Below are positions 9,277-17,361 of a stretch of 64,000 bases of DNA, in pieces. The first letter of the stretch is position 1, and every line of letters starts with the position of its first letter. The stretch lies in the NCBI GenBank assembly GCA_036488875.1, contig DASXGW010000008.1, positions 62,001 to 126,000 on the forward strand, given 5' to 3'. The position numbers were made by a program, and so were the translations under genes. Source of the DNA: Candidatus Baltobacteraceae bacterium (lineage in GTDB: Bacteria > Vulcanimicrobiota > Vulcanimicrobiia > Vulcanimicrobiales > Vulcanimicrobiaceae). Below the pieces are notes generated by a model. That model was not told where the DNA came from, made no database searches, and worked only from the letters and a program-made list of their open reading frames with translations.

Positions 9277-10585
9277 CCGCGTCCAACGAGACCGGGACCG
9301 CTCGGACCGCGACCGGTGCCGCAGGGCGCAGCGTGACCGACGGCAGCGTCGGTACTTCAACAGCCGTGTCCATTTCGAACCGGAAGCGCCGCGCAAGCGC
9401 GAGCAGGACGATCGACGCTTCCATCCATGCGAACTCCTCGCCGATGCAGCGACGCGCGCCGGCGCCGAACGGAACGAACGCAAACGGCGCCGGCGGCGCG
9501 CCGAGCCAGCGATCGGGATCGAAGCGCAGCGGATCGGGAAACAGGTCGGCGCGAACGTGCAGTAGTTTCGGTGAGATGAAGACGGTCGTGTTCGCCGGCA
9601 CGAAGCTTCCGCCGGCCAGCGTCATGTCGCCGATCGACTCGCGTCCGAGCAACCATGCCGGCGGATACAGCCGAAGCGTTTCGTGCACGACGCGCGTAAC
9701 GAAGCCGCGGTCGCCGTCCTCGGCCGCGACGCGCAGGCGTTTCTCCACGTCCGGATTGCGCGCGAGCAAATAAAACGTCCACGTCAGCAAGTTCGCCGTC
9801 GTTTCGTGTCCGGCCATGAACAGCGTCATCACCTCGTCGCGAACCTGCTCGTCGGTGAAGCGATAGCCCGTCTCGGCATCGCCGGCCGCCAGCAGCATCG
9901 ACAGCGCGTCGGCGCCCTCACTTTCGCGGCGCTTGCGCGCGATTAAATCGTAGATCACGCGATCGAGCGTCGCGCGGGCGTGGTTGAAACGGCGCGTTGA
10001 GGGCAGCGGCAGACGCTGACGAATCTGCCCGAACGGCAGCAAGCTATAAGGAAATGCCTCCATCATGAGCCGCAAGGCCTCACTCACCTCGCGGGTGGAC
10101 GCGCCTTCGTCGCTTCCAAAGAGGGTCGTGCTCGCGATGCGCAAGGTCAGCTCGGTCATCGCGGCGTGCATATCGAAGCGGTCGTCCGGGCAAATCTTCG
10201 CGGCGAAGTCCGCGGCCAGACGCTCCATCTCTCGCGCGTATCCGGCGATCCGCTCGTGATGAAACGCAGGCTGCACGATGCGCCGCATCTTGCGGTGCTG
10301 CGGCTCCTCGCTCGTCAGCAGCCCTTCGCCCAGCAAATACTTGAGGGCTCGCGTGCCCATCGACTTCACGAAAGCGTGCTGCTGCGTCACCAGCACGTCT
10401 TTGATCGCTACGGGGTCGTTGATGAAGACGTAGCTTCGCCACGGCAGGGCAAACGCGACCGTGTCGCCGTAGCGCCGCGTCATTTCGTCTAAAAATGGGA
10501 CGAAGCGCGGGAACGGGTTGGGTGCGAGCTTGCGCAGCGTCTCGAGCCGGCCGGGTCCCGGGATGGGCGTGCCTATTGACCTCAT
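9266..10585 (-). CDS. Cytochrome P450
   Basis: A soluble bacterial cytochrome P450 monooxygenase of 439 residues, normal length. The haem-binding loop is FGAGARRCIGEEFA with the thiolate cysteine. The I-helix oxygen-activation motif is AGHETTAN and the K-helix ExxR is ETLRLYPP. The N terminus (GPGRLETLRKLAPNP) starts directly with the proline-rich segment and has no membrane anchor. No ferredoxin or reductase gene is adjacent, so redox partners are elsewhere. The substrate cannot be predicted. It is divergent from the GNAT gene, with only 17 bases between starts. Confidence 0.93.
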   Translation of the reverse strand: MRSIGTPIPGPGRLETLRKLAPNPFPRFVPFLDEMTRRYGDTVAFALPWRSYVFINDPVAIKDVLVTQQHAFVKSMGTRALKYLLGEGLLTSEEPQHRKMRRIVQPAFHHERIAGYAREMERLAADFAAKICPDDRFDMHAAMTELTLRIASTTLFGSDEGASTREVSEALRLMMEAFPYSLLPFGQIRQRLPLPSTRRFNHARATLDRVIYDLIARKRRESEGADALSMLLAAGDAETGYRFTDEQVRDEVMTLFMAGHETTANLLTWTFYLLARNPDVEKRLRVAAEDGDRGFVTRVVHETLRLYPPAWLLGRESIGDMTLAGGSFVPANTTVFISPKLLHVRADLFPDPLRFDPDRWLGAPPAPFAFVPFGAGARRCIGEEFAWMEASIVLLALARRFRFEMDTAVEVPTLPSVTLRPAAPVAVRAVPVSLDAVIS

Positions 10586-10602
10586 TTGCTACAACTGTAC
10601 TC
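10586..10602. promoter_or_regulatory. Short divergent intergenic site with TACA-N2-TGTA inverted repeat
   Basis: Seventeen bases separate the P450 start (10585, minus) from the GNAT start (10603, plus). They contain TACAACTGTA (10590-10599), whose TACA and TGTA arms are symmetric. On the minus strand TACAGT lies 8 bases before the P450 ATG and resembles a -10 box. Any promoter for either gene must extend into the other gene's coding sequence. Confidence 0.3.
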
Positions 10603-11076
10603 GTGAACCACGCTGCTGTCGAAGCGCCGGCGATCCGGGCGGGCACGTTGGAGGAACTCGATCGCTACGCCGACTTTTGGATGGCGATGTTCGAGGAAGT
10701 CGGCAACTACACCGAATCCGATTTCGCGCGCGACTGGCGCGCGCGATTCCGGCAATACCTCGCATGCCGTATCGAAGCCGGTGAGGCGCGCTTCTTCGTC
10801 GCGGTCGACGACGGCGAGATCGTCGGCACTGCCGGCGCGCTGATCGCCGACGGCTATCCTTACGTGGTTCACGGAATCAAACGCGGATACATCTTCGGCG
10901 TGCGCGTCGACCCCGAGCAGCGCGGCCGCGGAATCGCCACCCGGCTCACGCAAGAGGCCGTCGCTTTCCTGCGCGATCTCGGCTGCGAGCGCGTTCGCCT
11001 GCACGCGTCGCGGTTCGGCCGCCGGGCGTACGAGCGCCTCGGGTTCGTGCCGACCAACGAGATGGAGCTGCTCTAA
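10603..11076 (+). CDS. GNAT family N-acetyltransferase
   Basis: A 157-residue GCN5-related acetyltransferase. The acetyl-CoA pyrophosphate loop is in VRVDPEQRGRGIATRLTQEAV, and the C-terminal RFGRRAYERLGFVPTNEM strand is typical of the fold. GTG 10603 is chosen because the conserved N-terminal strand (IRAGTLEEL) begins just after it; a longer frame would run back into the P450 gene. The acceptor substrate is unknown. Its stop overlaps the convergent SUI1-like gene by four bases. Confidence 0.88.
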   Translation: MNHAAVEAPAIRAGTLEELDRYADFWMAMFEEVGNYTESDFARDWRARFRQYLACRIEAGEARFFVAVDDGEIVGTAGALIADGYPYVVHGIKRGYIFGVRVDPEQRGRGIATRLTQEAVAFLRDLGCERVRLHASRFGRRAYERLGFVPTNEMELL

Positions 11077-11327
11077 CCACCGGCGAGCTTGACCTTTTTC
11101 CCCTGCGCCGCGAACCATGCTACGATGCGCTCGCGGTGGTCGCCCTGAATTTCCACGACGCCGTTCTTCGACGTTCCACCAGTACCGCAGTGGCGTTTGA
11201 GCTGCTTTGCGATCTCGTCGATCTCGCGCGGATCGAGTCCCGTTACCACGCTCATGGTTCCGGCACGTCGCCGCTCGCGCATGATGCGGATGATGCCGTC
11301 GTCGGGAACGCGTCGCGTGGTGGCCAC
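11073..11327 (-). CDS. SUI1/YciH-type translation initiation factor-like protein
   Basis: An 84-residue protein consisting almost entirely of an eIF1/SUI1 domain, with the family pattern VVTGLDPREIDEIAKQLK, KRHCGTGGTSKNGVVEIQGDH and a final GKKVKLAGG. Bacterial YciH proteins of this family are thought to influence start-site or tRNA fidelity in initiation. The start is GTG at 11325-11327; no other in-frame start is available close by. It is slightly shorter than E. coli YciH (about 108 residues), lacking the N-terminal tail. It lies 50 bases from the divergent LOG gene. Confidence 0.85.
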   Translation of the reverse strand: MATTRRVPDDGIIRIMRERRRAGTMSVVTGLDPREIDEIAKQLKRHCGTGGTSKNGVVEIQGDHRERIVAWFAAQGKKVKLAGG

Positions 11328-11377
11328 GCCACGCGCTTCGGGAGGCGCGCGCGAATCAACTGCCCAACCGCCACGCG

Positions 11378-11911
11378 ATGAAACCGCGCATCTGCATCTT
11401 CTGCGGGAGTAGCCCAGGGCACGATGGTTCGTACCTTTCGATGGCCGCGGCGACGGCGATCGTGCGCGCGGGTTTCGGCGTCGTTTACGGCGGCGGCCGC
11501 ATCGGCCTCATGGGCGCGGTCGCCGACGCTGCGCTGGCCGCCGGGGGCGATGTCGTCGGCGTGATTCCTCAAGCGCTGTCGAACGTTGAGGTCGAACATC
11601 CCGGCCTGTCGGCGCTCCACGTCGTCGGCAGCATGCACGAACGCAAGGCGTTGATGGCGAGCTCGAGCGTTGGATTCATCGCGCTGCCCGGCGGGTTCGG
11701 CACGATGGACGAGTTCTGCGAGATCCTGAGCTGGCGCCAACTGGCGATTCACGACAAGCCCATCGGCCTGCTCAACCACGCCGGCTATTACGACCGGCTC
11801 CTCGGCATGTTCGACGACATGGTGGATCGAGGGTTCCTCACCCCGGCGCATCGGACGCTCTTCGCCGACGCACCGTCGATCGACGGGCTTCTGGCGAGGA
11901 TGTTCCCATGA
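11378..11911 (+). CDS. LOG family protein (cytokinin riboside 5'-monophosphate phosphoribohydrolase-like)
   Basis: A 177-residue Rossmann-like protein of the LOG family (TIGR00730). The signature PGGFGTMDEFCE and the YGGGRIGLMG segment are present and carry the catalytic Arg and Glu of nucleoside monophosphate phosphoribohydrolases. Older databases call such proteins lysine decarboxylases, but this sequence is a LOG hydrolase; the nearness of lysine catabolic genes is not evidence for a decarboxylase. It probably hydrolyses purine or modified-purine nucleotides in the cytosol. It is followed by a palindrome-rich 67-base gap before the CGNR regulator. Confidence 0.9.
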   Translation: MKPRICIFCGSSPGHDGSYLSMAAATAIVRAGFGVVYGGGRIGLMGAVADAALAAGGDVVGVIPQALSNVEVEHPGLSALHVVGSMHERKALMASSSVGFIALPGGFGTMDEFCEILSWRQLAIHDKPIGLLNHAGYYDRLLGMFDDMVDRGFLTPAHRTLFADAPSIDGLLARMFP

Positions 11912-11922
11912 CACCACTTAAA

Positions 11923-11972
11923 GCGGTTACCCACGTGGGACATTGACGCAGAGCGATGTAACCGCCTAAGAT
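11923..11972. promoter_or_regulatory. Nested palindromes and -10 box upstream of the CGNR gene
   Basis: GCGGTTAC (11923-11930) and GTAACCGC (11958-11965) are perfect 8-base inverted repeats. Between them lies the perfect palindrome CCCACGTGGG (11930-11939). TAAGAT at 11967-11972 ends exactly six bases before the GTG start, the spacing expected for a leaderless transcript. The symmetric sites are a likely operator, perhaps for the CGNR protein itself. Confidence 0.5.
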
Positions 11973-11978
11973 AGTTAC

Positions 11979-12467
11979 GTGGCGGACTGGTTTAGCATCG
12001 GCTTTGCGGCGCTTCCGATCGAGACCGGAGCGCAGCTCGCGGGCGCCCTCGTCGACTTGGACGTACTGTCGGTGCTCCCGGCCGTGCGGCCCGAAGAGCT
12101 CGTATCGGCGACGACCTTGCGCGACGCGCTTGCGCGTTCGCTGGCGGCCGCGGCATCCGGCGACCGGCTCGCGCCTCGCGATCTCGAGACGCTCAACAGT
12201 TACGCGGCCGACGAGCCGCCCATCGTGGCGCTCTCCCCGCATGGCGAGTTGCTGCGAATCGCGACCGAACCCGTGCGTTGCGCGCTCGCGGCGATCGCGC
12301 GCGACGGGATCGGCGTCATCGCGCGCCGCGCGCGCGATTTACGGCGCTGCGACGGGTGCGACGCATATTTTCTCGACGACTCTCGGGGACGGCGCCGGCG
12401 CTGGTGCTCGATGGAGCGATGCGGGAATCGTGCGAAGGTTGCCGGCTATCGCGCGCGTCGGCGATAG
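11979..12467 (+). CDS. CGNR zinc-finger/ABATE-domain regulator
   Basis: A 162-residue protein with the CGNR zinc-finger domain at the C terminus: RRCDGCDAYFLDDSRGRRRRWC followed by MERCGNRAKVAGYRAR, supplying the four zinc cysteines and the CGNR signature. The N-terminal part matches the stress-induced ABATE-like region of this family but is short. Such proteins are predicted DNA-binding regulators. GTG 11979 is favoured by a -10-like TAAGAT six bases upstream and absence of a ribosome site. The gene converges on the carboxymuconolactone-decarboxylase-family gene with a 4-base gap. Confidence 0.8.
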   Translation: MADWFSIGFAALPIETGAQLAGALVDLDVLSVLPAVRPEELVSATTLRDALARSLAAAASGDRLAPRDLETLNSYAADEPPIVALSPHGELLRIATEPVRCALAAIARDGIGVIARRARDLRRCDGCDAYFLDDSRGRRRRWCSMERCGNRAKVAGYRARRR

Positions 12468-12471
12468 CGCC

Positions 12472-12852
12472 CTACGCGTTACGGCGTTTTTCAATCACCC
12501 GCTTAACGACGGCCATTGCGTTGAGTGCCCGGGGAAATCCCACATAGGGTATCAACGTCATCACCGCTTCGACGATCTCGGACTCGGTCAACCCGACGTT
12601 GAACGCACCGTGAACGTGCGTTTCGAGTTGACGATCGCATCCGCCCATCGTCGCTAACGAAGCGATGGCAATCAGCTCCTTGTGACGGAGGTCCCCCTCA
12701 CGCGCGTAGATCTCGCCGAATGCAAACTCGACGAGGTACCGCGTAAAGTCGGGCGCGACGGATTCGTACTCGCGCAGTAAATTGTCGGCGACTCTATCGC
12801 CGTCGACTTTTCGTAAGAGCCGTTCGCCGCGCTCGCGCGCGCTTTCGCTCAC
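12472..12852 (-). CDS. Carboxymuconolactone decarboxylase family protein
   Basis: A 126-residue all-helical protein of the CMD family (PF02627), with the family core FGEIYAREGDLRHKELIAIASLATMGGCDRQLETHVHGAFNVGLTESEIVEAV. The proteins act as 4-carboxymuconolactone decarboxylases or AhpD-like hydroperoxidases; here a single cysteine is seen and the CxxC of AhpD is absent, so peroxidase activity is not supported. GTG start at 12852 overlaps the stop of the oxoglutarate dehydrogenase fusion gene (GTGA), so it is co-translated with it. The link to central metabolism is unexplained. Confidence 0.85.
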   Translation of the reverse strand: MSESARERGERLLRKVDGDRVADNLLREYESVAPDFTRYLVEFAFGEIYAREGDLRHKELIAIASLATMGGCDRQLETHVHGAFNVGLTESEIVEAVMTLIPYVGFPRALNAMAVVKRVIEKRRNA

Positions 12853-15800
12853 TCCGACAGCGCCAGCCCGAGGATGCGTTCCTGTTCCACGGCGTGTTGG
12901 CCGGCATAGCCTTCCGACGGGCTCGCGCGGTAACCGCGGCCGATGTATTCGATGTCGAAGCCGTCGCGTTTGCTTTCCAGCAGCCGGCGCCGCACGAACG
13001 CGCGCGCCCCCATGTTCTTGGGCTCTTCCTGAACCCAGACGATCTTCTTGAGATTCGGATAGTTTCCGATCACGCGGTTGATATCGGTCGCCGGGAGCGG
13101 CGCGAGCAGTTCGATACGCGCGATGGCCGATTTCTTCAACTTACCGGCACCCTCGTGCGCGACGAGGTCGTGATAGATCTTGCCGCTGCAGAGAATGAGC
13201 CGTTCGATGCTGTTGCGATCGAGCTGCCGAGGATCGTCGATAACCGGCATGAACGTGCCGCGGGCCATTTCGTCGAGCGATCCGGACGCGGTCTCGGCTC
13301 GCAGCAGCGACTTGGGCGTCATCACGACCAGCGGAACGGCAATCGGCGATCGCGCCTGCATGCGCAGCAGGTGGTAGTAGTTGGCCGCCGTCGAGGGATA
13401 GGCAACGCGCAAGTTGCCTTCGGCCACGAGCTGCAGAAAACGCTCGAGACGCGCGCTGGAGTGCTCGGGGCCGCCGCCTTCATAGCCGTGCGGAAGCAGC
13501 AAGGTCAGACGTGACGTCTGTCCCCACTTCGCTTGGCCCGCGGCGATGAACTGATCGACGATGATCTGCGCGCCGTTGAAGAAGTCGCCGTACTGTGCCT
13601 CCCAGAGAACCAGCGCGTTGGTCTCTTCGGTCGAGTAGCCGTACTCGAAGCCCATGCACGCGTATTCCGATAGCGGACTGTTGTGGATCTCGAACGACGC
13701 CTGTCCGCTGGAAAGATGCTGCAGCGGAATCCACGTGTTTCCGCTGGACGGATCGTGCAACACGGCGTGGCGGTGGCTGAACGTGCCGCGCTCGGTGTCC
13801 TGTCCGGTGAGACGAATCGGCGTGCCGGCGGTGAGCAGCGACGCGAAGGATAGCGCTTCCGCGGTTCCCCAATCGACGATCCCCTTCTCGCCAATCGTAC
13901 CCTTGCGGCGTTCGAACTGCGTGAGCAGTTTTTTACTCGGTCCGAAGCTTTCGGGAACGGCCGCGATCGCTTCGCTCCAGGTAACCAGCTGCGCGCGATC
14001 GACCGGCGCGAGTGCGGTACCGTCGAAGGTATTGCTGCCCGACATTTTGCGGCCGTGCAGGTGCGCCGCCAACACGCCCTTGACCGCCTTGCGTGCCTCC
14101 TGCAAACGCTCCATCGCGGCGTCGATCATCGCCTGCGACTGTTCTTGCGTGAGCACTCCCTGATTGATGAGTTTGTTGGCAAAGAGCTCGCGCACGGTCG
14201 GATGGCTCTTGATCTTCTCGGCCATATGCGGCTGCGTGTACGCCGGTTCGTCTTGTTCGTTATGACCGAAACGGCGGTAGCCGATGAGATCGATGAGCAC
14301 GTCCCGGCTGAACGCGCGGCGGTAATCGATGGCCAAGTGCACGGCCGCAATACACCCGTCGACGTCGTCGGCGTTGACGTGCACGATCGGCACGTCGAAG
14401 CCTTTTGCCAAGTCGGACGCATAGCGCGTCGACCGCGCGTCGAAGGCGTCGGTCGTAAACCCGATCTGATTGTTGGCGATCAGGTGAACGGTGCCGCCGG
14501 TTTCGTAGCCCGGCAGCGATTGTAAATTGAACACTTCGGAAACGATGCCCTGGCCGATGAATGCGGCGTCGCCATGGATGAGAATCGGCACCGCACGTTT
14601 GCGTTCGAACGACGGCACGCCGTGGCTGTGGTCGGTTTGCAGCGCGCGCGCGCTCCCCTCGACGACCGGATCGACGGCTTCGAGATGGCTGGGATTGTGT
14701 GCCAAGGTGACCGCGATGCGCTTGCCTTTGGCGGTAACGAAGTCGCCCTTCGCGCCGTGATGGTATTTAACGTCGCCCATCACGTCGTCGTCGCCGAGCT
14801 GGCCTTTATACTGTCCGGCTTCGAACTCGGTCATAACTTCTTCGTACGGCATGTCGACGACGTGTGCGATCACGTTGAGCCGTCCGCGATGCGCCATGCC
14901 GATCACGGCGTTGTCGACGCCGTCGTCGGCAAGCATGTCGAGCATCTCTTGCAGCATCGGAACCATGACGTCGAGACCCTCGCCCGAGAACGTCTTCTGG
15001 CCCATGAACGCCTTGCGCACGTAACGGTCGAAGGCTTCGACGCGCGTGAGCCGCTGCAGAAACTCGATTTGCCGTTCCGGCGAAAACTTGATCCGATTCT
15101 TGCCCGTCTCGATGTAATCGCGCAGCCACACGCGCTGCGTGGCGTTCGAAATGTGCTCGATCTCGTAGGCGATCGTCGAGCTGTACGTTTCTTTGAGGTG
15201 CGGCAGCACCTCGGCGAGCGTGTTGCCCGGAAGCTTCACGCGTAAGACGCTGGCCGGAATCGCACTCTGCAGCGCCGGCGTCAAGCCGTACGTCTGCGGT
15301 TCGAGCGAAGAATCGCCGACCGGTTCGGTGCCGAGCGGATCGAGATTAGCGGCTAAGTGGCCGAAGCGCCGGTACGCCGAAACGATCGCCATGCCGGCCG
15401 CGACCGCGCGCAGCATTTCGTCCGAAGGCGCAGCGGCAGGCGCGCCCGACGCCGCGGCGGCGCCGGCGGCAACGGTGACTTGCACGACGGCAGCGGCTTG
15501 TAAACCCAACGACGCAAACACCGATTCGTAGAAACCGTCTTTGCCCTGCAGAAGCTCGTCGACGCGCCGCAGATACTCGCCGGATTGAGCGCCTTGAACG
15601 ACGCGGTGATCGTAGGTGCTCGTCATCTGCATCACGCGCGACACGCCGAGCAGCTTGAGCGATTGCTCGTTCGCGCTGGCAAAGCCGGGGGGATAGCCGA
15701 TCGCTCCCGCGGCGATGATCGCGCCTTGTCCGGCCATCAAGCGCGGCACCGACGCGACGGTACCGATGCCGCCGGGGTTGGTGAGCGTAAACGACGCGCC

Positions 15801-17102
15801 TTGCAGATCGTCGGCGGTGAGTTTGTTGTCGCGCGCCTTGACGACCAGCTCTTCGTACTTCAGGCGGAACGATGCGAAGTCCAGATCGTCGGCGTTCTTG
15901 ATGACGGGAACCACCAGGAAGCGCGATCCGTCTTTACGCTCGGCGTCGACCGCCAATCCTAAATGCACGCCCGGCTCGACGCGCTGCGGCGAACCGCCTT
16001 CGTCGCGCCGGAACGAGTTCGTGATCGCCGGAATATCGTGCGCCGCGCGCACCAGCGCGTAGGCGATGATGTGCGTGAACGAAACTTTTTCGTTGCGTCC
16101 CGCAGCCTTGATCGCGCCGTTGAGCTCCTTGCGGCGCGCGTCGAGCACGTCGACGAGGAGGGTGCGGAAGCTCGTCGCGGTTGGAATCGTGAGGCTCTGC
16201 TCCATGTAGCTGGCCAAGGTCGCGACCGGACCTTTGAGCGGCGTCAGCTTCGCACCGGCCGGTACCGGCGGCAGCGGCAACGCGGCGCTCGCGGAAACGG
16301 CCGGCGCGCGGCGCTTCGCCTGCTGGGCTTGATCGAGCACGTCGCCGCGCAGAATCAATCCGTTGGGTCCCGATCCGCGCACGAGCGCGAGATCGACGTC
16401 GAGCCGTTTTGCCATGCGACGCGCGGGTTGATCCGCCACGAAATTTTCGGAGCGTTGGGTTGCGCCCTTCGACTCCGCGCCTGCGGCGCTACGCTCAGGA
16501 CTGCGCTCGCTTCGCGAGCTTGGCGGTAAGGAAGTTGAAATTGCGTTCGCATCGATTTCCGCCAGCTTTGCGCCGACGGTAACCGTGTCGCCGGGAGCGA
16601 CGAGCACGTTGACGATCGCGCCGCTCGCGGGAGCCGGAATTTCGACGTCGACTTTGTCGGTCGTCACGTCTAGCAGCGTTTCGCCTTCCTGCACGTAGTC
16701 GCCGGCGCGTTTGCGCAACTCGACGACCGAACCTTCGGTCACCGACTCACCCATTTCGGGGAGCGTTACTTCGACGATGCGCGGCGGCCCGGCGGGCGCG
16801 GGCGCCGCGGCCGGAGGTGCGACGGCAGCCGCTTTCCCGTTGCCGTTTCGCGCGGTGTCGATGTGCGCGAGTGCCGATCCCACCGCAACCGTATCGCCTT
16901 CGTTGACGAGAATCTGCGTGATGACTCCCGACGCAGTCGCGGGAACTTCCACGTCGACCTTATCGGTGGTGACGTCGACCAATGCGTCGCCCTCGGCGAC
17001 GAAATCGCCGACTTTCTTACGCCATTCGACGATGGAGCCTTCAGTGACCGACTCACCCATTTCGGGCAGCGTCACGGTCACGGTCCCTGCCAGTTCTTCC
17101 AA
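12849..17102 (-). CDS. Fused 2-oxoglutarate dehydrogenase E2 (two lipoyl domains) and E1
   Basis: This 1417-residue protein combines E2 and E1 of the 2-oxoglutarate dehydrogenase complex. In order: two lipoyl domains (lysines in TTDKVD, residues 48 and 150), an Ala/Pro linker and a 197-216 linker, a peripheral-subunit-binding domain (about 222-258), the succinyltransferase domain (about 285-520, STYDHRVVQG with His near 499), and a full thiamine-diphosphate E1 (from about 570, with MAHRGRLNVI, HHGAKGDF and GHNEQDEP). Known actinobacterial KGD/OdhA fusions have the same E2-E1 order and the DHR..QGA variant but lack lipoyl domains. The TTG start is supported by GAGGTG upstream. E3 is not in the window. 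Confidence 0.93.
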   Translation of the reverse strand: MEELAGTVTVTLPEMGESVTEGSIVEWRKKVGDFVAEGDALVDVTTDKVDVEVPATASGVITQILVNEGDTVAVGSALAHIDTARNGNGKAAAVAPPAAAPAPAGPPRIVEVTLPEMGESVTEGSVVELRKRAGDYVQEGETLLDVTTDKVDVEIPAPASGAIVNVLVAPGDTVTVGAKLAEIDANAISTSLPPSSRSERSPERSAAGAESKGATQRSENFVADQPARRMAKRLDVDLALVRGSGPNGLILRGDVLDQAQQAKRRAPAVSASAALPLPPVPAGAKLTPLKGPVATLASYMEQSLTIPTATSFRTLLVDVLDARRKELNGAIKAAGRNEKVSFTHIIAYALVRAAHDIPAITNSFRRDEGGSPQRVEPGVHLGLAVDAERKDGSRFLVVPVIKNADDLDFASFRLKYEELVVKARDNKLTADDLQGASFTLTNPGGIGTVASVPRLMAGQGAIIAAGAIGYPPGFASANEQSLKLLGVSRVMQMTSTYDHRVVQGAQSGEYLRRVDELLQGKDGFYESVFASLGLQAAAVVQVTVAAGAAAASGAPAAAPSDEMLRAVAAGMAIVSAYRRFGHLAANLDPLGTEPVGDSSLEPQTYGLTPALQSAIPASVLRVKLPGNTLAEVLPHLKETYSSTIAYEIEHISNATQRVWLRDYIETGKNRIKFSPERQIEFLQRLTRVEAFDRYVRKAFMGQKTFSGEGLDVMVPMLQEMLDMLADDGVDNAVIGMAHRGRLNVIAHVVDMPYEEVMTEFEAGQYKGQLGDDDVMGDVKYHHGAKGDFVTAKGKRIAVTLAHNPSHLEAVDPVVEGSARALQTDHSHGVPSFERKRAVPILIHGDAAFIGQGIVSEVFNLQSLPGYETGGTVHLIANNQIGFTTDAFDARSTRYASDLAKGFDVPIVHVNADDVDGCIAAVHLAIDYRRAFSRDVLIDLIGYRRFGHNEQDEPAYTQPHMAEKIKSHPTVRELFANKLINQGVLTQEQSQAMIDAAMERLQEARKAVKGVLAAHLHGRKMSGSNTFDGTALAPVDRAQLVTWSEAIAAVPESFGPSKKLLTQFERRKGTIGEKGIVDWGTAEALSFASLLTAGTPIRLTGQDTERGTFSHRHAVLHDPSSGNTWIPLQHLSSGQASFEIHNSPLSEYACMGFEYGYSTEETNALVLWEAQYGDFFNGAQIIVDQFIAAGQAKWGQTSRLTLLLPHGYEGGGPEHSSARLERFLQLVAEGNLRVAYPSTAANYYHLLRMQARSPIAVPLVVMTPKSLLRAETASGSLDEMARGTFMPVIDDPRQLDRNSIERLILCSGKIYHDLVAHEGAGKLKKSAIARIELLAPLPATDINRVIGNYPNLKKIVWVQEEPKNMGARAFVRRRLLESKRDGFDIEYIGRGYRASPSEGYAGQHAVEQERILGLALSE
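16464..16500. repeat. REP-like repeat, copy 2, inside the E2-E1 fusion gene
   Basis: On the minus strand this stretch carries the same ends as copy 1: TCCTGAGCGTA (16490-16500) and GAGTCGAAGGGC (16464-16475), around a central GCGCC-TGC-GGCGC hairpin. A further CTCGC-TTC-GCGAG hairpin follows at about 16505-16517. It lies in frame inside the oxoglutarate dehydrogenase fusion gene and encodes about residues 197-216 of the linker between the second lipoyl domain and the subunit-binding domain, a Ser/Arg/Ala-rich stretch unlike the rest of the protein. No stop or frameshift results. Confidence 0.75.
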
Positions 17103-17184
17103 GACACCTCATTTTATCTTCAGTCGGGCCGGCGCCCTATGACGAAACCGTTTCGCCGGCCACCGGGAAGGGAATTCCTCTTGC

Positions 17185-17361
17185 ATGCGTACCAGCCTAG
17201 CCCGCGTGGTCCGGGGCACGACCGATCCGGACCGGGGGCTCGCCCCCTTGGCCCAGCCCGCGGCCGAACCCGAACTCGACCAAGAGGCGATCGAGCTCGC
17301 AAACGCGTCGATCGTCGCGGCCGCCTTGGGCCTGGGCATCTACATCGAGACGTTGGTATAG
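17185..17361 (+). CDS. Small hypothetical protein, 58 residues
   Basis: An open frame from ATG 17185 to TAG 17359-17361 encodes 58 residues. The frame has high third-position GC like its neighbours, an acidic middle (EPELDQEAIELANAS) and a hydrophobic C-terminal helix (IVAAALGLGIYIETLV). AAGGGA lies about 12 bases upstream and could be a weak ribosome site. It occupies the 237-base gap between the start of the oxoglutarate dehydrogenase fusion and the end of the YeiH gene, whose last 22 bases it overlaps in antisense. No family is recognised; it may be spurious. Confidence 0.4.
   Translation: MRTSLARVVRGTTDPDRGLAPLAQPAAEPELDQEAIELANASIVAAALGLGIYIETLV

Noticed and set aside
11378-11911. Lysine decarboxylase, suggested by nearby lysine genes
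   Set aside because: PGGFGTMDE and GGG motifs mark a LOG phosphoribohydrolase; the decarboxylase name is an old misannotation of the family.
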